Shown here piece by piece: positions 16,082 to 24,964 of a DNA stretch of 56,823 nucleotides; within the stretch, counting starts at the first letter, position 1, and every line of letters starts with the position of its first letter. The translations under genes and the position numbers were made by a program. The notes under the pieces were generated by a model. It made no database searches, had not been told where the DNA came from, and saw only the letters and a list, made by a program, of their open reading frames with translations. The stretch covers positions 1 through 56,823 of the forward strand of contig JAILMH010000038.1 of the NCBI GenBank assembly GCA_024692715.1, read 5' to 3'. The DNA is from Lachnospiraceae bacterium. Lineage in GTDB: Bacteria > Bacillota > Clostridia > Lachnospirales > Lachnospiraceae.

Positions 16082-17578
16082 ATGGAAACATCTATTTTTA
16101 TCGGTACATGGGCTGCCTTACTGCCGCCTGTAATTGCTATAGTACTGGCTTTTATTACAAAGGAAGTATACAGTTCTTTGTTCGTAGGAATACTTGCAGG
16201 TGCGCTTCTTTATGCACAATTCAATCCATGGATGACTTTTAAGGCAATATTCACAGTTATGCAGGAAAATCTGGATATGCAGATCTTAATATTCCTTGTC
16301 ATGCTTGGAATGATCGTTATCCTTATGGAAAAATCAGGAGGTTCGGCTGCATACGGACGCTGGGCAGGCAAAAAGATCAAGTCTAAAAGGCTTGCTATGC
16401 TTTCAACAACATTTCTTGGAATACTTATTTTCGTTGATGATTATTTTAACTGTCTTACAGTTGGTTCTGTAATGAGACCGATCACTGACAGACATAAGGT
16501 TTCAAGGGCAAAGCTCGCATATATCATAGATGCGACTGCTGCACCGGTATGTATCATAGCTCCTATTTCAAGCTGGGCAGCTGCTGTTAATTCATATGTG
16601 CCGGAAGGCGCCGGTATTACCGGATTTCAGCTTTTCTTAAGCACTATCCCGTTTAATTTATATGCATTATTTACTTTGTTCATGGTATTTTATACGAGCT
16701 TTACAGGACTCGATTATGGAACAATGAAAACTCATGAGATGAATGCGGCAAAGGGAGATCTTTTTACAGATCATGAGGGTGATTTTGATGAATCAGAGAA
16801 AGTGACCGTTAACGAGCACGGAACAGTGGCAGATCTTATCGCACCGACGCTGGTACTTATTGGTGCAGCAGTTGGAGCAATGATCTATACAGGTTTCTTA
16901 AACGGCGGAGTAAATATTCAGGATGCTTTTGCAAATTGTAGTTCTTCAGAAAGCCTTATATTCTCTACATTTGTAACGCTTATTTTTATGCTGATCCTCT
17001 ATGTTCCAAGGAAGGTCGTTTCTTTTAAGGAATATACAGAAAGTTTTGTAGAAGGTTTTAAGCTTATGATCCCTGCAATTTCGATACTTACTTTCGCATG
17101 GACACTAAAGGGTATGACTTCTGCACTTGGAATTACTGATTACGTTACAACATGGGTGAGCAGTGGCTCATTTATCGAAATACTTATTCCGGCTATCATG
17201 TTTGTGATCGCAGTATTTATTTCGTTCTCAACAGGTACATCATGGGGAACATTTGCGATCCTTGTACCGATCGTTGTCTCAGTATTCAGCGGTCAGCTTG
17301 AAATGATGATCATTTCTGTATCTGCAGTACTTGCAGGTGCTGTTGCAGGAGACCATATTTCTCCTATATCAGATACGACTATCATGTCTTCGGCGGGTGC
17401 ACAGTGCTATCACATGAATCACGTGTCAACACAGCTTCAGTATGCACTGCCGCCTATGATCGCGAGCGTGATAGGATTTATAGTGGCTGGTTTCACACAG
17501 AATGTTGCTATTACATTGATCGTTGGATTTGTGGTGCTCATTGTTGAGCTTCAGATACTTAAAATAAGATCAAAATGA
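16082..17578 (+). CDS. Na+/H+ antiporter, NhaC family
   Basis: The 498-residue integral membrane protein has about 11-12 hydrophobic segments and motifs of the Na_H_antiporter/NhaC family. These include FVDDYFNCLTVGSVMRPITD near residue 119, a second half with STGTSWGTFAILVPI, and GDHISPISDTTIMSSAGAQC. Members exchange Na+ (sometimes malate/lactate or other solutes) for protons; the substrate cannot be fixed from sequence. GGAGGAACGTA precedes the ATG. Its stop overlaps the start of the next gene by 4 bases, so the nuclease-like protein downstream is translationally coupled to it. Confidence 0.9.
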   Translation: METSIFIGTWAALLPPVIAIVLAFITKEVYSSLFVGILAGALLYAQFNPWMTFKAIFTVMQENLDMQILIFLVMLGMIVILMEKSGGSAAYGRWAGKKIKSKRLAMLSTTFLGILIFVDDYFNCLTVGSVMRPITDRHKVSRAKLAYIIDATAAPVCIIAPISSWAAAVNSYVPEGAGITGFQLFLSTIPFNLYALFTLFMVFYTSFTGLDYGTMKTHEMNAAKGDLFTDHEGDFDESEKVTVNEHGTVADLIAPTLVLIGAAVGAMIYTGFLNGGVNIQDAFANCSSSESLIFSTFVTLIFMLILYVPRKVVSFKEYTESFVEGFKLMIPAISILTFAWTLKGMTSALGITDYVTTWVSSGSFIEILIPAIMFVIAVFISFSTGTSWGTFAILVPIVVSVFSGQLEMMIISVSAVLAGAVAGDHISPISDTTIMSSAGAQCYHMNHVSTQLQYALPPMIASVIGFIVAGFTQNVAITLIVGFVVLIVELQILKIRSK

Positions 17579-18324
17579 AAAACGATTTAAAAAGACTTTT
17601 TGAAAAAGAAAAGTGCAGAATACAGCATTCCGGAGATGGCGCAGGTGGAATCGGGACTCTTGGGGAAAAATCACTGCATCATATGATAAAAAATGTTTTG
17701 ATGCCGGATGAGACTTTTCAGGAGGTCCCTATAGGTAAATTTGTAGCTGATATATATGATGGGAAGAAGATCGTAGAGATACAATCCAAGTCATTTCATG
17801 TGCTTAAAAGAAAACTTGATACTTTTCTTAAGATAGCACCGGTCACTATAGTATATCCCATACCGGTGAAGAAATACCTTAACTGGATCGATCCGCTGAC
17901 CGGGGAGATCAAAGAGACCAGAGTTTCATCAAAGCATGGTAAAATTCAGGATGCTGCAGTTGAGATCATTCGGATAAAATCATACTTAAAGGAGCCTGGA
18001 CTGAGTTTCAGGCTCCTTTTCTTTGAAGTTGATGAGTATAAGCTGTTGGATGGCTATGGAGAAAAGCAGAAGCTCCATGCGACAAAATACGACAGAACGG
18101 CGAGAAGTTTTCTAAAAGAGGTAAGACTTGAAAAATCAGAGGACTATAGAGCTTTTCTGCCGGATGGACTTGGAGAAACGTTTACCAGTAAAGATTTCAA
18201 AAAGTGCGCAGGCATTGCATTAAAAACAGCACAAAGCACCCTAAATTTGCTTACAACCCTTGAAATTACAAGGATTGAGGGGAAATGCGGAAGAATGAAT
18301 TTATATTGCATCAACCAGAAATAA
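17575..18324 (+). CDS. PD-(D/E)XK nuclease-like protein with C-terminal winged helix
   Basis: The 249-residue soluble protein shows a pattern consistent with a restriction-endonuclease-like core: E31 in GTLGEKSLHHM, D59 in FVADIYDGKK, and E68-I-Q70 with K72 in VEIQSKSF. The last ~50 residues (TSKDFKKCAGIALKTAQ, then KCGRMNLYCI) read as a winged helix-turn-helix. Together these suggest a DNA-binding nuclease or a regulator with an inactive nuclease fold. The 4-base overlap with the antiporter gene shows coupling. No methylase or other restriction partner is nearby. Function is inference; the fold call rests on motif reading only. Confidence 0.6.
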   Translation: MKNDLKRLFEKEKCRIQHSGDGAGGIGTLGEKSLHHMIKNVLMPDETFQEVPIGKFVADIYDGKKIVEIQSKSFHVLKRKLDTFLKIAPVTIVYPIPVKKYLNWIDPLTGEIKETRVSSKHGKIQDAAVEIIRIKSYLKEPGLSFRLLFFEVDEYKLLDGYGEKQKLHATKYDRTARSFLKEVRLEKSEDYRAFLPDGLGETFTSKDFKKCAGIALKTAQSTLNLLTTLEITRIEGKCGRMNLYCINQK

Positions 18325-18426
18325 AAGCTATGATGTAAAGTAAGGAAACTTGCAAGGCTTACTGTGATAAATAAGTCTTGATACGGATAAGGGGAAGAGT
18401 TATTAACAGCATATTGGGGGGTCACT

Positions 18427-20529
18427 ATGGCAAAACAGGAATTCCAAAAGGGGAGTATTATTCATGTTGTTGGCGACACGGCAGATACTGTCGATATCCT
18501 GCTCAAGGGCAAGGTCGGCATAGGTATTGGAGACAATATCACGATATCTGCGGGTAACGGAACTATTCTGGATGTATTCATGAGTCCGGGTGAGACTTAT
18601 GATTATCCATATGTGGCATATGATGACTGCACGATCTATTCGTATGACTTCAGAAATGAAAGCGATATAATCAAGATCATTAAAATCAATGCTTCAATGG
18701 CGCCTGTGCTTGCATCGGCAAATATCAGATTTGCGAAGCAGGTCCTGGACAATCTTGCATTAACCCATAAAAAGGGATTCGAAGTTTATCAGAATATTAA
18801 AAAACTTTATAAAGAGTATGAAGATCTCTGTGATTCATTGGGAGAGGAACCGGATCAGTTTGAATCGGTGGACAGACTTCCTGAGCCTCCGGAAAATGAT
18901 TCTGAGTGGATAAAAGAAATTCTTGATGCCTGCGCGGCAAAGGATGCAGTCCTTAGAAAAAGCTTTTACGGATTAGATGTAAGCTTTTGCGTAGCGGCTA
19001 TAATGACATGTGGAAATGTGGTCAGAAAGACGCGTAAAGAACTTGAAAAAGCTGACATGTATATTGAGCTTGCAAATGAATCTACAGCTGATTTTATGAA
19101 GGCATATAATAGGGTCAAGAAGAGGACAGAGGCCAGAGAAAACGGAGAGGCTGATGTTGTAGATGAGGATATCTCAGATGCACTTGAAGATATCATAAGT
19201 TATTCAGGAGTTGAAGGAGAGGTTGCTGACCGCTTCAGAGATTCAGTGCTTGAATTTCGATCGATCACTGACAAAAATGATACCTCGGATGATATGAGAA
19301 AGCTCAGAAGGACTATTACGAAGGACTTCTATACGATTTATGAGAGTGCATTTTTCAAGGCTCAGGAAGATTCAAAGCTTCCGCTTGTTATGAAGATGTT
19401 CTTTATGTATGGCTTCGTAGACACAGAGCTTGCAGGGAAAGAAAATGCCGAAGAGCTTAAGCGGCTTGCTATCAGATGGAAGAGCGATCCTGAAGGCAGG
19501 ATATTGACAGCCTATGAATGGCTGCAGCGTATCTATAAACTTGAGGATGCTCCGTCAAAGAATGAATTTGACAATGACTGGCCGGCTTATCTCAGAGAAG
19601 AAAAACGAAGCGGGAACCTTTCTGACAGTGATGTCAACAGTATGCTTGATGATCCGAAGGCCAGAGCAGCTTTTGAGCTCAACAATATGATCCAGTCGGC
19701 CAACAGGATGACTTCCGGTACGATAACGACTTTTGTACCTGTTTTCCATGCAGGTGAGGTCATTCGCCCGCTTGATGCCACGATCGTTACACCGAAAAAG
19801 GCAAAAGAGCAGATGGCTGCGGTTACAAATATAGACTTTGGCTGTTTTTATCGTGAAACTGTTACGAGCTACCCTGAGCTTAAGATGAATCAGTTCAGAT
19901 ACAGCACAGAAGTGCTTCCATATCTGATACTCATGCCAAATTGCGGAAGCAGAGTTCAGATGTGGCAGGAGATTGAAGGTCGTAAGAGGACTACCAGAGG
20001 AAGGATGGTCATGTCGCTGTACTATATGGACGATATCGAAACTGCAATGATAGAGCTTTGCGGGCAGTTCAGATGGGAAATGTGCAAGACCATTCAGGGT
20101 GTTCACTGGAATGATGTAACAGATCCTTCACTTACAGCTGAGTACAGTGATTACCTTCAGTTTTATAAGAAAAATCATGATATTTCGCCTGATACAAGAG
20201 AGAAGATCAAAAATCAGCTCCAGAAGGCAAGGAATAATTCGCGAGGAGTATTTGTACAGGATTATCTTTCATATATCAGAAATGAGTCAAAGGGTCAGTC
20301 GAAATTAAATAAAGTGGCACGTGAGATGCTCTTTAAATACTGTACCTTTGGAAAAGATATCAGATCTTCAATGGCACAGAATCCGCAATACCAGAGCTTT
20401 ATAGAGAGATATGAGATAAAGAATAAGCAGGAGCTTCATTCACTGGCTCTTATCATTCATAAGGTCGAAGGCATGACGGAGGATATTCCGGAGGAGATAC
20501 TTAAGCAGAAAGATTATCTGCAGCTTTAA
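18427..20529 (+). CDS. Large cyclic-nucleotide-binding-domain-like protein, 700 aa
   Basis: The first ~110 residues (KGSIIHVVGDTADTVDILLK, then LDVFMSPGETYDYPYVAYDDC) look like a Crp-type cNMP-binding beta-barrel. The remaining ~590 residues are mainly helical, charged and contain no HTH, membrane segment or enzyme motif that I recognise. The end (IIHKVEGMTEDIPEEILKQK) is also helical. It is therefore not a Crp-type regulator of normal size (~220 aa). GGGGGGTCACT precedes the ATG. Similar long proteins are known to me only as uncharacterised Lachnospiraceae proteins. The next gene, 115 bases on, is separated by a palindromic promoter, so it is probably a separate unit. Confidence 0.6.
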   Translation: MAKQEFQKGSIIHVVGDTADTVDILLKGKVGIGIGDNITISAGNGTILDVFMSPGETYDYPYVAYDDCTIYSYDFRNESDIIKIIKINASMAPVLASANIRFAKQVLDNLALTHKKGFEVYQNIKKLYKEYEDLCDSLGEEPDQFESVDRLPEPPENDSEWIKEILDACAAKDAVLRKSFYGLDVSFCVAAIMTCGNVVRKTRKELEKADMYIELANESTADFMKAYNRVKKRTEARENGEADVVDEDISDALEDIISYSGVEGEVADRFRDSVLEFRSITDKNDTSDDMRKLRRTITKDFYTIYESAFFKAQEDSKLPLVMKMFFMYGFVDTELAGKENAEELKRLAIRWKSDPEGRILTAYEWLQRIYKLEDAPSKNEFDNDWPAYLREEKRSGNLSDSDVNSMLDDPKARAAFELNNMIQSANRMTSGTITTFVPVFHAGEVIRPLDATIVTPKKAKEQMAAVTNIDFGCFYRETVTSYPELKMNQFRYSTEVLPYLILMPNCGSRVQMWQEIEGRKRTTRGRMVMSLYYMDDIETAMIELCGQFRWEMCKTIQGVHWNDVTDPSLTAEYSDYLQFYKKNHDISPDTREKIKNQLQKARNNSRGVFVQDYLSYIRNESKGQSKLNKVAREMLFKYCTFGKDIRSSMAQNPQYQSFIERYEIKNKQELHSLALIIHKVEGMTEDIPEEILKQKDYLQL

Positions 20530-20557
20530 GAAAGATAAAAAACAAATAAAAATAAAA

Positions 20558-20599
20558 TTCCTAACAGCCGCAAAGTATGATATACTAGTTTGCGGCTGT
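20558..20599 (+). promoter_or_regulatory. Promoter embedded in an 11-bp palindrome
   Basis: ACAGCCGCAAA (20564-20574) and TTTGCGGCTGT (20589-20599) are perfect inverted copies around a 14-base centre. The centre holds TATACT at 20581-20586, and TTCCTA at 20558-20563 lies 17 bases upstream of it, giving a -35/-10 pair. No T-run follows on the plus strand. The arrangement looks like an operator over a promoter for the downstream 150-aa gene and possibly purL; alternatively it is a terminator hairpin without a T-run. Confidence 0.5.
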
Positions 20600-20644
20600 A
20601 AACTGTACGCCGATAAATACATTAGACAGGAGGTACCTTCACAC

Positions 20645-21097
20645 ATGGCAGCTGAGACTGAAAATACCGTTGCAGAAGCATTTCTTAGAGAATATAAAGA
20701 CGATATACTGGCTCTTTCAGTGTATATTCCATATTTCACATCGAAGGGAGCTAAAGATGTGGCGAAGGCCTATGACGGAGAATACGGGCAGTCATCCCTT
20801 AATTTTCCTGTTTTTGACAGTACACTTCTTGGTTTTGTAAAAAAGGCACAGAAAACAAAATTGATGGATAGGAATTATCCGTATATCTATTCCAGAAATA
20901 ATATCCATACTCACGATGATGAGAGAAAGGTAATTGCCTTCGCTACAATTCGTGATATCGGGAAGCTCAAAGGAATCTTCAGCCGTTATATCCTTGAAGG
21001 AAACCGGATCGCAAGCCGGTGGTCGGAAGGAGCGGAAGAAAGGATCTATCTTGAGATTCTCGAGAAACTTAAAGAGCTTGTGGATTTTTACAGCTAG
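20645..21097 (+). CDS. Conserved hypothetical protein, 150 aa
   Basis: The soluble protein has no signal peptide, membrane helix or enzyme motif that I recognise. It is alpha/beta in character with a charged N-terminus (ETENTVAEAFLREYKDDI) and an RKVIAFATIRDIGKLKGIF segment in the middle. AGGAGGTACC gives a strong ribosome-binding site. It lies between a palindromic promoter region and purL (66 bases on), so it may share a transcript with the nucleotide genes purL-carA-carB. Function unknown. Confidence 0.65.
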   Translation: MAAETENTVAEAFLREYKDDILALSVYIPYFTSKGAKDVAKAYDGEYGQSSLNFPVFDSTLLGFVKKAQKTKLMDRNYPYIYSRNNIHTHDDERKVIAFATIRDIGKLKGIFSRYILEGNRIASRWSEGAEERIYLEILEKLKELVDFYS

Positions 21098-21163
21098 TTA
21101 ATTAAATATTTTTTATCTTCAACAGTACTAACTTATTTATCTTCAAAGAGGAGAATTTGCGAA

Positions 21164-24100
21164 ATGGTCAGACGTATCTATGTTGAGAAAAAGGCACCCT
21201 ATGCAACAAAGGCTCATGAGCTTGCAGAAGAGATCAAGAATTACATAGGGGTTAAGGGCGAAATCAGTGTCAGGCACCTGATCCGCTATGATGTTGAGAA
21301 TATCAGTGATGATATTTTTAAAAAAGCGGAAAGAAGTGTCTTTTCCGAGCCCCCTGTTGACATCCTTTATGAGGAAGATTTCAAGCGAAACAGTGATGAC
21401 ATCGTTTTCTCAGTTGAATTCCTTCCCGGACAGTTTGATCAGAGAGCAGATTCCGCAGTTCAGTGTATCAATTTCCTGAATGAAAGCGAGAATCCTGTTA
21501 TTAAAACTGCAGAAGTATACTGTATAACAGGAAAACTTACTGAAGACGAGATCAATGCAATCAAGTCCTATGTAGTAAATCCGGTCGATTCACGTCTTAT
21601 CGGCCTTGAAAAGCCAAACACATTGGTTACAGAGTATGAAGAACCTGAAGACATTAAAACATTTGATGGCTTCATTAATTTGAGTGACACAATGCTCAAA
21701 AAGCTTTATACATCGCTGGGTCTGGCTATGACCTTTAAGGATTTCAAACATATCCAGAATTATTTCAAAAATGATGAAAAGCGTGATCCATTTGTTACCG
21801 AGATACGTGTTCTCGATACTTACTGGTCAGATCACTGCAGACACACAACTTTCCTGACAGAGCTTAAGGATGTTAAGTTCTCTAACGGATATTACAAGAA
21901 GCCTATCGAATCAGCATGGAAAGAATATCTTGAAAAGAGAGATTCGGTTTATGGAGACAGAGTTTCAGAAAAGGGTGGAGACAAGTTCGTAAGCCTTATG
22001 GATGTGGCTCTTCTTGGAATGAAGGCACTTAAGAAGGAAGGCAAGCTCAATGATCTTGAGAAATCTGATGAGATCAATGCCTGCTCAATTGTAGTACCTA
22101 TCGATGTTGTCGATGAAAAGGGAAAGAAAAAGAAGGAAAACTGGCTCGTTATGTTTAAGAACGAGACACACAATCATCCGACAGAGATCGAGCCTTTCGG
22201 AGGCGCAGCAACCTGCCTTGGCGGTGCTATCCGTGATCCGCTTTCAGGACGTGCCTATGTATATCAGGCAATGAGAATCACAGGTGCGGCTGATCCTACA
22301 GTCCCTGTTTCAGAGACTATCGAGGGTAAGCTTCCTCAGAAGAAGCTCGTTCGCGAAGCTGCACACGGATATTCATCATACGGTAATCAGATCGGCCTTG
22401 CCACAGGATATGTACACGAGATCTATCATCCTGACTATGTTGCAAAGAGGATGGAAATCGGTGCTGTTATGGCGGCAGTTCCGCAGGATCAGGTAGTCAG
22501 AAAGACAGCAGATCCGGGAGATATCATCATTCTTCTCGGAGGACGTACAGGACGCGATGGTATCGGTGGAGCTACAGGCTCATCAAAGGTTCATACAACA
22601 GCATCTATTGAAAAATGCGGCGCAGAGGTTCAGAAGGGTAATGCTCCTACAGAGCGTAAGCTTCAGAGACTTTTCAGACGTCCTGAAGTAAGCCTTCTTG
22701 TAAAGGTCTGCAATGACTTTGGTGCAGGCGGAGTTTCAGTAGCTATCGGTGAGCTTGCAGACGGTCTTGAGGTCAATCTTGACAAGGTTCCGAAGAAATA
22801 CGCAGGTCTTGACGGAACAGAACTCGCCATCTCTGAGTCACAGGAAAGAATGGCTGTAGTAGTTGCAAAGAAGGATGCGAAGAAATTCCTTAAATATGCT
22901 GCAGAAGAGAATCTTGAAGCAACAGAGGTTGCAGTTGTAACAGAGGAGCCAAGACTTGTTCTTAAGTGGAGAGGAAGAGCTGTTGTAGATATCAGCCGTG
23001 AATTCCTTAACACAAACGGAGCACACCAGGAGACAGATGTAGAGGTAAAGGTACCTTCTGACAAGAATTCATACTTTGGACAGAAGGTTGAGATAAAGGA
23101 TGAGAAGAAGGCATGGATCGATACGATCAGCGACCTCAATGAGTGCTCACAGAAGGGCCTTGTTGAGATGTTTGATTCATCTATCGGTGCAGGCACTGTT
23201 GTTATGCCTTACGGCGGACGTTATCAGGAGACACCGATCCAGACAATGATAGCAAAGCTTCCGCTGCTTAAGGGCAAGACAGACAGCGTCACAATGATGA
23301 GTTATGGCTTTGATCCGTATGTTTCTTCATGGAGTCCGTTCCATGGAGCGGTTTATGCTGTAACAGAATCGATCGCAAAGATCGTTGCAGCAGGCGGAAA
23401 TATGGATAAGATCCACTTCACATTCCAGGAGTACTTCCAGAGAATGACAGCCGATAAGAAGGGCTGGGGCGTTCCGCTTTCAGCACTGCTCGGTGCCTTT
23501 GATGCGCAGATGAAGTATGGTCTTGCTTCTATCGGTGGTAAGGATTCAATGTCCGGAACCTTTGAGAAGATAAATGTTCCTCCTACACTTGTATCATTTG
23601 CGGTAGATGTTGCTTCTGCAAAGAATGTGATAACTCCTGAGTTTAAGAAGGATGGAGATGTTATCGTTAAGTTTACTATCCCGGTAGATGAGTATGACCT
23701 TCCTGTATATGACAAGGTAATAGAGCTCTACCACGGTATTCACAAGGCTATCAGAAGCCAGGCTATCGTAAGTGCTTATGCGCTCGATGAAAAGGGTATG
23801 GCTCCGGCTATTGCAAAGATGGCCTTCGGAAACAGACTTGGTGCTGAGCTTTCAGATGCATATACAAGTGAGCAGATGTTCCTTTCAGAAACAGGCAACA
23901 TCATTGCTGAAGTTGAAGATATTGAAGAACTCAATAAGATCGGCATTCCTTATGAGCTCGTGGGTCAGGTAACAGCTGACGCATATATAACACACGAAAA
24001 CACAAGAATTTCTGTAGATGAGCTTCTTAAAGCAAGCAGAAGCACACTTGAGAAGGTATTCCCTTCAAAGTCAACAGACAGAGATGAAGTTGTTGACCTT

Positions 24101-24949
24101 AAGATCTACAACGAAAAGAATATTTATGTCTGCAAGAATAAGGTTGCAAAGCCTAAGGTATTCATTCCGGTCTTCCCTGGAACAAACTGCGAGTACGATT
24201 CTGCAAAGGCATTTGAGAGAGCAGGCGCAAACGTTGACGTCAGAGTATTCTCAAATCTTGATGCCAATGCGATCGTAGATTCAGTAAATTCCTTTAAGAA
24301 GGCAATCAACGATTCACAGATCGTTATGTTCCCGGGCGGATTCTCAGCAGGTGATGAGCCTGACGGATCAGCCAAGTTCTTTGCAACTGCATTCCGTAAC
24401 GCAGAGATCAAGGATGCCATCATGGATCTTTTGAATAAGCGTGACGGACTTGTACTTGGTATCTGTAACGGCTTCCAGGCTCTTGTAAAGCTCGGACTTG
24501 TACCTTATGGAGAGATCATTGAGGCACAGAGAGAGGACAGCCCTACACTTACATTCAATACTATCAACAGACACATCAGTAAGATGGTCTATACAAAGGT
24601 GGTTTCTAACAAGTCTCCTTGGCTCAGAGAGGCATCTTTGGGCTCAGTATATGTAAATCCTGCATCACACGGTGAAGGAAGGTTTGTTGCCAGCACAGAG
24701 TGGCTTAAAAAGCTTGCCGATAATGGCCAGATCGCTACACAGTATTGTGATCCTGAAGGACTGGTTTCTATGGACGAGACATGGAATGTAAACGGTTCAT
24801 TTGACTCAATCGAAGGAATCACAAGCGAAGACGGAAGAGTATTCGGTAAGATGGCTCATGCTGAGCGCCGCGGCGAATATGTAAATATGAATATCTATGG
24901 AGAGCAGGACATGAAGATATTCGAATCCGGTGTAAAGTACTTTAAGTAA
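21164..24949 (+). CDS. purL: Phosphoribosylformylglycinamidine synthase, single chain
   Basis: PurL converts FGAR to FGAM using glutamine and ATP. The 1261-residue chain joins the PurS/linker-like N-terminus, the two AIR-synthetase-like halves and a C-terminal class I glutaminase with nucleophile C1104 in GICNGFQALVK and the ASHGEGRF segment. This single-chain form, rather than separate purS/purQ/purL, is seen in many Clostridia. The metal/ATP motif WSDHCRHTTF is near residue 222. GAGGAG lies upstream of the ATG. It acts just before PurM, whose gene is about 15 kb upstream. carA follows after 15 bases. Confidence 0.97.
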   Translation: MVRRIYVEKKAPYATKAHELAEEIKNYIGVKGEISVRHLIRYDVENISDDIFKKAERSVFSEPPVDILYEEDFKRNSDDIVFSVEFLPGQFDQRADSAVQCINFLNESENPVIKTAEVYCITGKLTEDEINAIKSYVVNPVDSRLIGLEKPNTLVTEYEEPEDIKTFDGFINLSDTMLKKLYTSLGLAMTFKDFKHIQNYFKNDEKRDPFVTEIRVLDTYWSDHCRHTTFLTELKDVKFSNGYYKKPIESAWKEYLEKRDSVYGDRVSEKGGDKFVSLMDVALLGMKALKKEGKLNDLEKSDEINACSIVVPIDVVDEKGKKKKENWLVMFKNETHNHPTEIEPFGGAATCLGGAIRDPLSGRAYVYQAMRITGAADPTVPVSETIEGKLPQKKLVREAAHGYSSYGNQIGLATGYVHEIYHPDYVAKRMEIGAVMAAVPQDQVVRKTADPGDIIILLGGRTGRDGIGGATGSSKVHTTASIEKCGAEVQKGNAPTERKLQRLFRRPEVSLLVKVCNDFGAGGVSVAIGELADGLEVNLDKVPKKYAGLDGTELAISESQERMAVVVAKKDAKKFLKYAAEENLEATEVAVVTEEPRLVLKWRGRAVVDISREFLNTNGAHQETDVEVKVPSDKNSYFGQKVEIKDEKKAWIDTISDLNECSQKGLVEMFDSSIGAGTVVMPYGGRYQETPIQTMIAKLPLLKGKTDSVTMMSYGFDPYVSSWSPFHGAVYAVTESIAKIVAAGGNMDKIHFTFQEYFQRMTADKKGWGVPLSALLGAFDAQMKYGLASIGGKDSMSGTFEKINVPPTLVSFAVDVASAKNVITPEFKKDGDVIVKFTIPVDEYDLPVYDKVIELYHGIHKAIRSQAIVSAYALDEKGMAPAIAKMAFGNRLGAELSDAYTSEQMFLSETGNIIAEVEDIEELNKIGIPYELVGQVTADAYITHENTRISVDELLKASRSTLEKVFPSKSTDRDEVVDLKIYNEKNIYVCKNKVAKPKVFIPVFPGTNCEYDSAKAFERAGANVDVRVFSNLDANAIVDSVNSFKKAINDSQIVMFPGGFSAGDEPDGSAKFFATAFRNAEIKDAIMDLLNKRDGLVLGICNGFQALVKLGLVPYGEIIEAQREDSPTLTFNTINRHISKMVYTKVVSNKSPWLREASLGSVYVNPASHGEGRFVASTEWLKKLADNGQIATQYCDPEGLVSMDETWNVNGSFDSIEGITSEDGRVFGKMAHAERRGEYVNMNIYGEQDMKIFESGVKYFK

Positions 24950-24964
24950 GGAGAGTAGCTCTAA

